Of a DNA stretch of 17,977 bases, positions 1 through 7,832 are shown in pieces. The stretch is from an uncultured bacterium (lineage in GTDB: Bacteria; Cyanobacteriota; Vampirovibrionia; Gastranaerophilales; Gastranaerophilaceae): contig CADCPD010000195.1 in the NCBI GenBank assembly GCA_902803265.1, positions 1-17,977 on the forward strand, read 5' to 3'. The notes under the pieces are model-generated. The model saw only the letters and a list, made by a program, of their open reading frames with translations. It was not told where the DNA came from and made no database searches. The position numbers and the translations under genes were made by a program. Within the stretch, counting starts at the first letter, position 1. Each line of letters opens with the position of its first letter.

Positions 1-296
1 AAGATGCTGAAAAAATGCTTCAGTTATTAAATCTTCCGTACAGACGTGTTGCGCTGTCAACGGGAGATATCGGATTTTCGGCTAATAAATGCTGGGATTT
101 GGAAGTTTGGATGCCTTCTTATAATGCATATAAAGAAAAATCTACAGGCAAAACAAGATTTGTACACACAATAAACGGTTCAGGTCTTGCCGTTGGAAGA
201 ACTGTTGCAGCTATAATCGAAAACTTCCAACAAGCTGATGGAACGATTATTATTCCTGAAGTTTTAAGACCATATACGGGTTTTGATAGAATTTAG
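1..296 (+). CDS. serS: Seryl-tRNA synthetase, C-terminal part (5' end outside window)
   Basis: Class II aminoacyl-tRNA synthetase that charges tRNA-Ser with serine in the cytoplasm. Only about the last 97 residues are present; the reading frame is open from base 3, so the first ATG at 15 is an internal methionine. The sequence shows the typical SerRS C-terminal core: a GDIGFSANKCWDLEVWMP stretch (the strand leading from the active site), then a HTINGSGLAVGRTVAAIIEN block corresponding to class II motif 3 with its arginine, and the end IPEVLRPYTGF. The gene ends at a TAG and is followed within 30 bases by an intrinsic terminator. Nothing looks damaged. The identification is secure from these conserved blocks; only the upstream part is missing. 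Confidence 0.96.
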   Translation, partial: DAEKMLQLLNLPYRRVALSTGDIGFSANKCWDLEVWMPSYNAYKEKSTGKTRFVHTINGSGLAVGRTVAAIIENFQQADGTIIIPEVLRPYTGFDRI

Positions 297-323
297 TTAA
301 TACCTCAACTGACTAAATAACAA

Positions 324-352
324 AAAAAAGACAGTTTTATTCTGTCTTTTTT
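324..352 (+). terminator. Intrinsic terminator of serS
   Basis: Eleven perfectly pairing bases (324-334 with 342-352) around a 7-base loop TTTTATT. The core is AAGACAG/CTGTCTT and the right arm ends in six T. It lies 28 bases after the serS stop. The T run leads directly into the TATAAT box of the next gene. Confidence 0.85.
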
Positions 353-355
353 GTT

Positions 356-361
356 TATAAT
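356..361 (+). promoter_or_regulatory. TATAAT -10 box giving a probable leaderless start at 368
   Basis: A perfect TATAAT lies 4 bases after the terminator T run. Counting 7 bases from its last base reaches A368, the first base of the following ATG, and there is no Shine-Dalgarno sequence in between (the six bases are TGTGTT). I see no convincing -35 hexamer; that position falls in the terminator hairpin. The same geometry recurs at 8384-8396. Confidence 0.6.
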
Positions 362-367
362 TGTGTT

Positions 368-826
368 ATGAGTATTATCATTTCCAAAAATTTTGAAAAT
401 AGACTTTCACCAACCTTATCAGATTATAGTATTTCACTCTTTCTGATGATATATGGATTATTTTTTATAATATGGTTTTGTATGGATACTATAGCCCATG
501 AATATTATTTGCCTATCTTCAATATAATTATTTTTGGTATGTTTCCGCTAATTATGGCACTTCCCGTATTATTCACAAAAAAATGCTATATCAATTATGA
601 ACAAAAATATCTTCGTGTAGATGCAAGAATTATTCCATTTTTTGAAGTTTTAAATTTTCATTATAAGCACGCTTTTAGTAGTTTTAGTCATCCTCTTGCT
701 TGTATATTTATTTTAACTTTAAAAACCGGTGAAAAAGTTGAATTTTATTGTTATTTTAAAGGCTCTAATATTCGTGTTTGTGATGCGTTAAAGAAAGCTG
801 AATTGCTTCATATTGAAAAAGTTTAA
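368..826 (+). CDS. Small membrane protein, two TM segments plus soluble tail, function unknown
   Basis: I do not recognise the family with certainty. The 152-residue product has two strongly hydrophobic segments at about residues 21-43 and 48-70 with a very short connecting loop, so both ends probably face the cytoplasm. They are followed by a soluble domain of about 80 residues rich in beta-forming residues and ending in an amphipathic helix (ALKKAELLHIEK). A helical hairpin followed by a small beta domain recalls bacterial PH-like (bPH/DUF304-type) membrane proteins, but that is only a topological likeness. The ATG at 368 has no ribosome binding site and sits 7 bases after a TATAAT box, so the mRNA is probably leaderless. 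The next in-frame methionine is inside the first membrane segment, which supports this start. It stands alone between serS and the helicase gene. Confidence 0.75.
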   Translation: MSIIISKNFENRLSPTLSDYSISLFLMIYGLFFIIWFCMDTIAHEYYLPIFNIIIFGMFPLIMALPVLFTKKCYINYEQKYLRVDARIIPFFEVLNFHYKHAFSSFSHPLACIFILTLKTGEKVEFYCYFKGSNIRVCDALKKAELLHIEKV

Positions 827-909
827 ATTTTGAATTGTAAAAATTAATTTATATTCTGACTTGGGGTTAAAAATTTGTTATCCTGTTTATTGGTAGGAGA
901 AAAAGTTAT

Positions 910-3204
910 ATGTCATATGGATTTCCGTTTGAACTGGATGATTTTCAAAAAGATGCAGTAAATTATATTGATGAAGGTAAAAGTGTTGTTGTTTGCGCAC
1001 CAACAGGTGCCGGTAAAACTGTAATAGCAGAACACGCTGTTCACAGAGCTCTTGAAAACGGTACTAGAGTTTTTTATACAACACCACTAAAAGCTCTTTC
1101 AAACCAAAAATTTAACGATTTCGGCACAAAATACGGCTACGATAAAGTTGGTTTATTGACAGGTGATACTTCTATTAACCGTAGCGGTCAAATTGTTGTA
1201 ATGACAACCGAAGTTTTTAGAAACATGCTTTACGGCACAAACTTTGGAGATGTGGCTGATAACCTTAAAAACGTTAAATATGTAGTTCTTGATGAAGTTC
1301 ACTATATGAATGATGAAGAAAGAGGTACAGTTTGGGAAGAAAGTATTATTTACTGTCCTGTTAACATCCAGATAATTGCTCTTTCTGCAACAGTTCAAAA
1401 TGCTCAGGAATTAACCGACTGGATTAATACTGTTCATTCCGAAACAAAACTTGTTAATACAGATTTCAGACCTGTTCCGTTAAGATTTTATTATTTTGAT
1501 TCTTCACAGCCAAACAGAATTTTGCCGTTATTATCTCCCGGCGGTGGTTTGAATAAAAAAATACAACCCGAAAAGAAACAATACGGCCGCAAAAAAACTC
1601 CTCAAAGAAGCGTTGTCAAAGATGTAATAAGAAATCTTCATGACCAAAATATGCTTCCTGCAATTTATTTTACTTTTTCACGCAAAAAGTGTGATGAACA
1701 AATGGAAAGATGTGCTAATTTATGTTTAGTTACTCCTGATGAACAAAAACAAATAAAAGAGATTGTTGATGAATATTTAATTGATAATTACTATTTGGCG
1801 AAAAATAAACATTTAGATTATTTATATTGTGGTGTTGCTTCTCACCACGCAGGACTTCTTCCTGCTTGGAAAGTTTTAGTAGAAAAGTTATTCCAAAAAG
1901 GATTAATTAAAGTTGTATTTGCAACAGAAACACTTGCCGCAGGTATTAATATGCCTGCACGTTCTACTGTTATAAGTTCTATAAGTAAACGAACCGACAG
2001 CGGACACAGAATGCTTACGGCAAGTGAATTCTTGCAAATGTCAGGTCGTGCAGGTCGTAGAGGAATGGATGAAGTCGGTTATGTTACCATAATCGGAACA
2101 CCATTTCAGTCTCCAGATGAAGTAAGAGATTTGGTAATCAGTGATGCAAACCCTCTTGAAAGCAGATTTACTCCAAGATATTCTATGGTTTTAAACTTGC
2201 TTCAAAGATTTAATTTGGATGAAGCAAATCAGCTTATTCTAAAAAGTTTTGGATATTTTTCATCTTCATCGAGACTTACTCCGCTTTTAGAACAGAAAGA
2301 ACATTTTGTTTCTAATATTGAAAGAATTAATGATTTTAAGTGTTATAAAAAATTAACAAATCAAGATTTGATTGAATACAACAAAGTTCGTAGCATCTAT
2401 GTTCAAAACAGAGAAACATTCAAGAAAATAAAAAAACAAGAAGCAAAAGCAAAGAGAGCATTATCTGAAGATGCTATCAAATTCGGAGATGAAACTAGAG
2501 CCATGCTTCATAAAATGCAGGGGTATCCATGTGATGCATGCAAATTGTATAAAAAACATATGAAAGATATAGAAATCTTAGAAAGATATACTTCTCGTTT
2601 GCATAAATTAGATAAAGAAATTGAAAAACAAAAAGATATATTTTGGAATAATTTTATGGCAAACAGAGCTGTTTTGATTGAGTTTGGATATTTAAAAGAT
2701 GATTATCCTACTGAAATCGGCAAAACTGTTTCTCAAATTAGAGCAGAAAATGAGTTGTTTTTAGCAGAGATTATATTTTCTGATATCTTAAATGAGTTGT
2801 CTCCTGCCGAATTGGCATCTGTTATTTGTGCTGTTACTACAGAAGAATTAAGAACAGAAAATTATTCTGTTCTTCCTCTTTCTAATAAAGTAAGAAAAGT
2901 TATTAATAAAATACGTGATATAAGAAAAAAAATTGATAGAGTTCAGAAAGAACATGGCGTTGAAACTGTCATGAATATAAATCCGTATTATTCACCATTG
3001 ATTGAAATGTGGGTTAACGGTGCAGAATGGGATAGTATTGTAGACGAAACAGATAAAGGCGAAGGAGATATAGTTCGTGTATTTAAAAGAACTATCGATG
3101 TATTGAGACAATTATGTACTGTCGATAACGTTCCTCAAGAAGTTGTTTTTACAGCAAGAGAAGCTATTGATTTGATTAATCGTGAACCGATAGATGTTGA
3201 TTAA
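910..3204 (+). CDS. Ski2/HelY-like superfamily 2 DExH RNA helicase with DSHCT domain
   Basis: An ATP-dependent helicase, 764 residues, of the Ski2/Mtr4 branch; such proteins unwind structured RNA in RNA processing or decay, in the cytoplasm here since no signal or membrane segment exists. Visible motifs: Walker A APTGAGKT (30-37), TTPLKALSNQK (motif Ia, near 57-67), DEVH box (128-131), SAT (159-161), FATETLAAGINMPAR (motif V region) and QMSGRAGRRG (motif VI, 376-385). The C-terminal 150 or so residues match a DSHCT domain, with WVNGAEW and GEGDIVRVFKR (about 717-727). A CDAC pair lies in the middle region. Start: AGGAGA at 895-900 is 9 bases before the ATG. Cyanobacteria and actinobacteria (HelY) carry similar proteins, usually somewhat longer. 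It appears to be monocistronic. The substrate cannot be told from sequence. Confidence 0.9.
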   Translation: MSYGFPFELDDFQKDAVNYIDEGKSVVVCAPTGAGKTVIAEHAVHRALENGTRVFYTTPLKALSNQKFNDFGTKYGYDKVGLLTGDTSINRSGQIVVMTTEVFRNMLYGTNFGDVADNLKNVKYVVLDEVHYMNDEERGTVWEESIIYCPVNIQIIALSATVQNAQELTDWINTVHSETKLVNTDFRPVPLRFYYFDSSQPNRILPLLSPGGGLNKKIQPEKKQYGRKKTPQRSVVKDVIRNLHDQNMLPAIYFTFSRKKCDEQMERCANLCLVTPDEQKQIKEIVDEYLIDNYYLAKNKHLDYLYCGVASHHAGLLPAWKVLVEKLFQKGLIKVVFATETLAAGINMPARSTVISSISKRTDSGHRMLTASEFLQMSGRAGRRGMDEVGYVTIIGTPFQSPDEVRDLVISDANPLESRFTPRYSMVLNLLQRFNLDEANQLILKSFGYFSSSSRLTPLLEQKEHFVSNIERINDFKCYKKLTNQDLIEYNKVRSIYVQNRETFKKIKKQEAKAKRALSEDAIKFGDETRAMLHKMQGYPCDACKLYKKHMKDIEILERYTSRLHKLDKEIEKQKDIFWNNFMANRAVLIEFGYLKDDYPTEIGKTVSQIRAENELFLAEIIFSDILNELSPAELASVICAVTTEELRTENYSVLPLSNKVRKVINKIRDIRKKIDRVQKEHGVETVMNINPYYSPLIEMWVNGAEWDSIVDETDKGEGDIVRVFKRTIDVLRQLCTVDNVPQEVVFTAREAIDLINREPIDVD

Positions 3205-3220
3205 TATTGCTTTTTGAGTT

Positions 3221-3241
3221 TTTGTAACGATATATTACAAA
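3221..3241. repeat. Inverted repeat between helicase gene and NVNFNG operon
   Basis: TTTGTAA (3221-3227) and TTACAAA (3235-3241) are perfect reverse complements around a 7-base spacer. No T run follows, so it is a poor terminator for the helicase gene. It lies about 80-100 bases before the start of the next gene, where an operator could sit. In such AT-rich DNA a 7+7 match can arise by chance. Confidence 0.35.
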
Positions 3242-3319
3242 GCTAAATTTCATGTATCAATAAATTTTGTCTAAAATACTTTATATACATGTGTTAGTGT
3301 AGTAAGGGAAATAAATTTT

Positions 3320-3937
3320 ATGGCAATTCAAGCAATCAATCAAGCAACTCAAATGCCAAAAGCTAATGCCCAACAAAATGTCAATTTTAATGGGATATTA
3401 GATAGTAAAGCATTTGAAGCAGTTGCAGAATTTGCAGGAAAGAACTCGGCAACTTTTAATGCTGCTTCTTCATTGTTAATGGCAGGTGTCTTAAGACCTG
3501 CAGCAATTATGGCTTTACCTGCAAAAGACGAACAAGAACAAAAGAACAAAGGTATTGCAGCAGCTCACGCTATTGCATCAGGCTTAATCGGTTTTGCAAT
3601 TACTTCAACAGTTATGAAACCTATTTCAGCTGGTTTAGGTAAAGTGATGGGAAATACTGAAAAGTATTTACCAAAATTACATGAGAAAATGCAAAGCAAT
3701 CCTTTACTAGAAAAAAATGTTAAAAAAGTAATGCAATTTGGTCCTGATATTATTCTTGCTGTACCAAGAGCTTTGTTAACTTCAAAATTATCTCACGTTG
3801 TTGAAGGTGTATTATTCGGTAAGAAAAAGAAAGCAGCAAAAGCTGAAGCAGCTGCTCCTCAACAAACAGCTCAACCAGTTCAACAAGCTCAATCTGAACG
3901 TCCGGTTTTAGATAGTTTCAAAGGAGGTAACAAATAA
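3320..3937 (+). CDS. NVNFNG-motif hydrophobic protein 1, function unknown
   Basis: Function unknown; 205 residues. It starts with a 19-residue polar leader rich in Gln, Ala and Asn, then the motif NVNFNGILD (20-28). Three hydrophobic, Ala/Gly/Ser-rich stretches follow at about 44-66, 78-108 and 137-166, separated by charged linkers, then a basic cluster GKKKKAAK and an Ala/Gln/Pro low-complexity tail (about 173-192). The hydrophobic stretches contain small-residue spacing (GLIGF, SAGLGKVMG) suited to tight helix packing or membrane insertion, but there is no classical signal peptide. The ATG at 3320 follows AAGGGA (3304-3309). Its stop overlaps the start of the next gene by one base, and that neighbour has the same plan. 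I associate this N-terminal motif style with Gastranaerophilales proteins from memory; no role is known to me. Confidence 0.85.
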   Translation: MAIQAINQATQMPKANAQQNVNFNGILDSKAFEAVAEFAGKNSATFNAASSLLMAGVLRPAAIMALPAKDEQEQKNKGIAAAHAIASGLIGFAITSTVMKPISAGLGKVMGNTEKYLPKLHEKMQSNPLLEKNVKKVMQFGPDIILAVPRALLTSKLSHVVEGVLFGKKKKAAKAEAAAPQQTAQPVQQAQSERPVLDSFKGGNK

Positions 3938-4509
3938 TGAATATTTCACCTATTACAAGTGCATCTCCTAAATCAAATGTTAATTTCAACGGTATAATGG
4001 ATAAAATGGCTGAAGGCATTGCTCAAGGTTATTCAAAAGTTGGTAATACTGATACTTTCTGTAAAGCAATGGATAAAATCGGCGGTAGTGATAAATTGAT
4101 GCTTCACTTATCAACTGCAAGTTCAGCTGTTACATCTGGTTTATACATTTACAAAAACTTAACTGATAAAAAGAAAACTAAAAACGAAAAAATTACTTCA
4201 GCTTTAAACCAAGCTCTTACATTCGGTATATCAACAGCATTAAGCTATGGTGTATCAAGTGCATTAGGTAAAGCTTCTAAGAGTCTATGTGGTAAATTCG
4301 GTGAAGCTGTTGCAAAACGCGGTTACGATCAAAAGAAAGTTGATATGTTAAAAGACGGAGCTAAAAACGCAATTGACTTAGTTGTTTGCTCTTCAATCAA
4401 CAGATTCGTAGTTCCGGTTGCAGTTACTCCTGTTGCTAATAAATTAGGTGCTAAACTTTGCAACTTCTTAAACGCTAGAGATGCAGCAAAAGCTGCTAAA
4501 GCTCAATAG
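3937..4509 (+). CDS. NVNFNG-motif hydrophobic protein 2, paralogue-like partner of the preceding gene
   Basis: Function unknown; 190 residues. It has a 13-residue leader, then NVNFNGIMD (14-22), nearly identical to the motif of the upstream protein. The same order of parts follows: hydrophobic Ser/Ala/Gly-rich stretches at about 54-73, 88-112 and 140-170, a Lys-rich linker (KKKTKNEK) between the first two, and a short Ala/Lys tail. Outside the motif, identity between the two is low, so they look like old tandem duplicates or members of one broad family. It starts in a TAATG overlap with its neighbour, behind a very strong AAGGAGG (3921-3927), so the two are co-transcribed and probably made in matched amounts, perhaps as partners. 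A strong bidirectional terminator ends the unit. Confidence 0.85.
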   Translation: MNISPITSASPKSNVNFNGIMDKMAEGIAQGYSKVGNTDTFCKAMDKIGGSDKLMLHLSTASSAVTSGLYIYKNLTDKKKTKNEKITSALNQALTFGISTALSYGVSSALGKASKSLCGKFGEAVAKRGYDQKKVDMLKDGAKNAIDLVVCSSINRFVVPVAVTPVANKLGAKLCNFLNARDAAKAAKAQ

Positions 4510-4543
4510 ATATAAAAACTAAACTTATTACACATACACAAAC

Positions 4544-4580
4544 AAAAAGAGAGCCGGTTAAATAATCGGTTCTTTTTTTT
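4544..4580. terminator. Bidirectional intrinsic terminator between NVNFNG operon and dus
   Basis: GAGCCGGTT (4551-4559) pairs with AATCGGTTC (4564-4572), with two G-T wobbles and a 4-base loop. The stem is extended by an A-rich left flank and the T8 run 4573-4580. The A-rich left flank gives a T-rich run on the minus strand, so it can serve both convergent units. The stop codon of the minus-strand dus gene (4558-4560) lies inside the hairpin. Confidence 0.85.
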
Positions 4581-5541
4581 GTTTGATTATATTTAAAATT
4601 TCATATATTTCTTTTAAATCTTCACTTACCATTAATTTTGAGCGAAGTTTTGTTGCTTGATGAATCTTACTTATATAGTAAGGATAAAATTTTCTCATAA
4701 ATTTTATTCCTGTATTTTCGCCGCGCAACTCAATTTCATAATTTAAATGTGCAATTGCCTGTTCTATTTTTTCTTCAATCGTCGGAAGAGGAAGTTTCTC
4801 TCCTGTTTTAAAATAATGTTCTATTCTGTATATTAAACTTAAATCACCAAGAGTACCTCTACCTATGGCTACGCCATCTGCTTTTGATTTCGCAAGACAC
4901 TCTTCTGCCGTTTCTATTGAATTTACATCTCCGTTTGCAAAAACAGGAACGTCTACATTATCTTTCAATAATCTTATTTTTTCCCAATCGGCATTACCTG
5001 AATACATTTGTGAGCGGGTTCTTCCGTGAATTGTTATAAAATCTGCTCCGGCTTCTTGCATTTTTTGCCCAAATTCTACATAATTTAATTCTTCAAATGT
5101 ATATCCGAGTCTGAATTTAACGCTTAAAGGAACGTTGATTACTTCTTTTATTGCTTTTACAATATCCGTTGCGAGTTGTGGATTTTTCATTAATGCACAA
5201 CCGTCTTGACCTTTTACAACTTTATTTACAGGACAGCCCATATTTATATCTATCATATCTGCAAATTGTTCAAGATATTTTGCTGCATCTGCCATCATTT
5301 GAGGTTTGTGTCCGCTTATTTGATATGAAACAGGACTGCTTTTTTCATTTTTCTTTTCTATAACGTTGCCTTTAACTTGTCTCAAAAATTCTGAGCTTAT
5401 CATTTCTGTTGTAAGCAAGGAATCTTTTGTGTATTTTCGGATTAAATCTCTCATCATAAAATCAGTAATCCCTGCCATTGGAGCCAGGGATACTTTTGTT
5501 TTTATTAGTTCTTTGACTTTATCTTTATTACTAACTGTCAT
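4558..5541 (-). CDS. dus: tRNA-dihydrouridine synthase, DusB/NifR3-like
   Basis: FMN-dependent enzyme that reduces uridines in tRNA to dihydrouridine in the cytoplasm, using NADPH. The 327-residue length is normal. The TIM-barrel signature is clear: SLAPMAGITDFMMR (18-31), the active-site NMGCP with catalytic Cys103, HGRTRSQMYSGNADW in the middle, VFANGDVNS and GVAIGRGTLGD for FMN phosphate binding, then the small helical C-terminal domain. A second cysteine (GQDGCALM) is present near the active-site loop. Which Dus type it is, and thus which tRNA position, cannot be told securely; DusB-like is the usual type in this lineage. The ATG overlaps the end of the upstream TPR gene by 11 bases, with AAAGG only a few bases before it, so translation is probably coupled to that gene. 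Confidence 0.93.
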   Translation of the reverse strand: MTVSNKDKVKELIKTKVSLAPMAGITDFMMRDLIRKYTKDSLLTTEMISSEFLRQVKGNVIEKKNEKSSPVSYQISGHKPQMMADAAKYLEQFADMIDINMGCPVNKVVKGQDGCALMKNPQLATDIVKAIKEVINVPLSVKFRLGYTFEELNYVEFGQKMQEAGADFITIHGRTRSQMYSGNADWEKIRLLKDNVDVPVFANGDVNSIETAEECLAKSKADGVAIGRGTLGDLSLIYRIEHYFKTGEKLPLPTIEEKIEQAIAHLNYEIELRGENTGIKFMRKFYPYYISKIHQATKLRSKLMVSEDLKEIYEILNIIKQKKEPII

Positions 5542-7660
5542 AGCCTTTTAAATCAATTATTCTTGATACTGCATATTCTTTGTATTCATCGTTTTCTTTT
5601 GTTTCTTTTACAAATTTCTTGTAGTATGTTAATGCTTGCGGATATTCTGATTTTGTATCATATATTATTGCAATTAAGTAGTTTGCAACTACAAGAGCAG
5701 GATTATTTACATATGATTTTTTATATTCTTCAATAGCTAAATCATATTTCTTTTGAGTATCATATATTAGACCTCGGTAATAATGTGCATAGGCATTATT
5801 TGGATCTTCTGTTAATACTTGGCTTATTAATTTTAATGCTTCTTCGTGTTGATTAGCATTATATTTTTCAATAACTTTATTAATTAAAGTAATATTGTTT
5901 TGTTCTATTACAGAAGCAAGTAATTCTTTTGCTTTTTCGCTTCTTGAATTATATTTTATTGCATCTTGTAAGTATATTTTTGCTGATGTCCAATTTTCTA
6001 ATTCTGTATATAGCACACCTATATAGTAAGCTATATCAGAGTTATTTGGACTATATTCAAGGGCTTTTTTATAATATTCAAGAGCTTGATTTATGTTGTT
6101 TAAACTTTTATAGCAAGCTGCAATTGCCATTGTTGTTTCCATAGATTCAGGTTTGATATCCAAATATATATCCAAAGCTTTTTGATATTCGTTATTATTA
6201 AAGTACTCACTTGCTTGTATATATTTTTGATTATTAACATCTTGGCTTATTTCTGAAAGTCTTGCTTGTATTTGTTGATTACCCGGATATTTTTGTCTTG
6301 CTGCCATTAATGTACTTATTGAATCTGCGTCATTTTTGTTTTGAGCTTGCGCAAGAGCTAAATTAATATATATTTCAGGGTTATCTTCATATTTTAAGAT
6401 TTCTTTGTAATAAGTTATTGCTTTTCCTGCATTATCAGTTGCATGCAGTTCTTTTGCATAATTATATAATGTTTCTAAAGCTGATTTTGTAGGTGGTGTT
6501 TTATTAGATGAAATTGTCATTAGTAATTCTGATGGTGACATTACATCTGAATTTATAGTTATAAGTCCATATTGCGCATTTTTATTGTTTTCGTTTAATT
6601 CCAAGGCTTGTTTATAGTATTCTCCGGCTTTAAGTTTATTTTTACTTTTTACGTATAAATCACCTACAAGGCAATATGTTTCAGAGTTGCTTGGATTTAT
6701 TTTTAATGCTTTAGTAAAATATTCTATAGCTCTGTTTGTATTATTTAAATCTAAATAGTAAGTTCCAAATTTTCTAAGTACAATTTCATTATTTGGACTC
6801 ATGTTTTCAGCTTTTTTGTAATAGTTCAAAGCTTCTTTATCTTTGGCTTGTTTATGTAAAACATTAGCTAAATTCAATACTGCATTTAAGCTGTTTGGAT
6901 TATCTTGAACTTTCTTGCTATATAGTTTTTCTAAATTTATTAAAATATATTTAGGGTTTATTGCTGTTTCAAGCGCTTTGTTAAATTCGCTGATTGCTAA
7001 ATCTTCTTGGTTAGTTTTCATTAGCATTTGAGCGTAGCTGTTGTGAATACCTGAATCATTCGGAGCTGCTTTTAATGCATAACTATAAAATTCGCCTGCT
7101 CTTTTGAAATTTCCTGTTCTGCTTTTTATGATATCTGCAATATTTCTATTTGCATTTTTAATTATATTGTTATCTCCAATTAAAGATGCTCTGTAAAATT
7201 CATATGCAGCTGCAGCATAATCATTTAATCCGTTATTTCTTATTTCATCAGCTTTTCTATATCTTGAATATGATGATTTATCAAAATTTGTCAATTCAAA
7301 ACATTTTTCTAAATTGTTTTTAACATCAGTTATTGTTTGAGGAGATGTTTGGGTTCCATTTGTGTATACTTCCATATAGAACAGTGCTGCTCTGTAGTCA
7401 TTTGCGGCTTTATCGTAATCTTTTAATACATTAAAATAATATGTTGCTCGGTCTAAGTGAGAATTTATTAAGCCAATTCTTGCAGAATTATCTAAATAAT
7501 TTATTCTCATCGCTTTTTGGTATTCGCCTATAGCATTAGTATATCTGCACTGTTTGTAATATTGTTCAGCCAAGTTGTAGTGTTCAGCAAATGTTCCGTC
7601 TGCATACGCCATTGGCATAAATATTAATATACTTATAATTGTTATTAGTAGTTTCTTCAT
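5531..7660 (-). CDS. Exported TPR-repeat protein
   Basis: A 709-residue protein made almost wholly of tetratricopeptide repeats behind a Sec signal peptide: MKK, a hydrophobic core (4-16) and an AYA-DG cleavage site after residue 20. About fifteen 34-residue repeats can be read. Clear ones are in the segments ending IEYFTKALKINPSN, GEYYKQALELNENN, LEYYKKALEYSPNN and IEEYKKSYVNNPAL; one near the middle, around the NSDVMSPSELL segment, is degenerate. TPR solenoids are protein-binding scaffolds, so a periplasmic or cell-surface assembly role is likely, but no partner or enzyme domain is visible. The ATG at 7660 has AAGGAG (7671-7676) 10 bases upstream and a TATAAT box at 7695-7700. It is co-transcribed with dus, which it overlaps, and is divergent from a coiled-coil gene. 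Confidence 0.88.
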   Translation of the reverse strand: MKKLLITIISILIFMPMAYADGTFAEHYNLAEQYYKQCRYTNAIGEYQKAMRINYLDNSARIGLINSHLDRATYYFNVLKDYDKAANDYRAALFYMEVYTNGTQTSPQTITDVKNNLEKCFELTNFDKSSYSRYRKADEIRNNGLNDYAAAAYEFYRASLIGDNNIIKNANRNIADIIKSRTGNFKRAGEFYSYALKAAPNDSGIHNSYAQMLMKTNQEDLAISEFNKALETAINPKYILINLEKLYSKKVQDNPNSLNAVLNLANVLHKQAKDKEALNYYKKAENMSPNNEIVLRKFGTYYLDLNNTNRAIEYFTKALKINPSNSETYCLVGDLYVKSKNKLKAGEYYKQALELNENNKNAQYGLITINSDVMSPSELLMTISSNKTPPTKSALETLYNYAKELHATDNAGKAITYYKEILKYEDNPEIYINLALAQAQNKNDADSISTLMAARQKYPGNQQIQARLSEISQDVNNQKYIQASEYFNNNEYQKALDIYLDIKPESMETTMAIAACYKSLNNINQALEYYKKALEYSPNNSDIAYYIGVLYTELENWTSAKIYLQDAIKYNSRSEKAKELLASVIEQNNITLINKVIEKYNANQHEEALKLISQVLTEDPNNAYAHYYRGLIYDTQKKYDLAIEEYKKSYVNNPALVVANYLIAIIYDTKSEYPQALTYYKKFVKETKENDEYKEYAVSRIIDLKGYDS

Positions 7661-7694
7661 AAAATTTGAGCTCCTTATTTATATTCATAATTGT

Positions 7695-7700
7695 ATTATA
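7695..7700 (-). promoter_or_regulatory. TATAAT -10 box for the TPR-dus operon
   Basis: The minus strand reads TATAAT at 7700-7695, predicting a start near 7688 and a leader of about 27 bases that contains the AAGGAG ribosome binding site. No good -35 hexamer is seen at the expected distance. Confidence 0.55.
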
Positions 7701-7756
7701 AGCATAAGAGGATTTATATAGTTTTGTTGGCTATTTGTATTTTTTGTAAACTAATG

Positions 7757-7770
7757 TAACAAATTTGTTA
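7757..7770. repeat. Perfect 14-bp palindrome between divergent promoters, candidate operator
   Basis: TAACAAATTTGTTA is its own reverse complement. It lies between the two divergent TATAAT boxes (minus strand 7695-7700, plus strand 7804-7809), upstream of both. That is a natural place for a shared dimeric regulator. The palindrome is all AT except for one C/G pair, so chance is not excluded. Confidence 0.4.
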
Positions 7771-7803
7771 ATTTCTGAAATCGAAAACTTCTGTTTGTTT
7801 TTA

Positions 7804-7809
7804 TATAAT
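7804..7809 (+). promoter_or_regulatory. TATAAT -10 box for the coiled-coil gene
   Basis: A perfect TATAAT predicts a start near 7816, leaving a leader of about 17 bases that carries GAGGTG (7823-7828) before the ATG at 7833. No clear -35 box is visible. Confidence 0.55.
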
Positions 7810-7832
7810 TGTAGTAGTAAACGAGGTGTTTC

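Noticed and set aside
15..17. ATG at 15 as start of a short gene
   Set aside because: The frame is open upstream to the window edge and the protein begins in the middle of SerRS, so it is an internal methionine.
861..884. Promoter for the helicase gene (TTGGGG with TATCCT)
   Set aside because: Spacing of 12 bases is too short and the hexamers are weak.
1153..1398. Minus-strand open frame inside the helicase gene
   Set aside because: Lies opposite the conserved DEVH region; composition and lack of signals mark it as a shadow.
3267..3289. Promoter for the NVNFNG operon (TTGTCT with TATACA)
   Set aside because: The spacing is only 11 bases, and other combinations match poorly; a promoter must exist here but I cannot place it.
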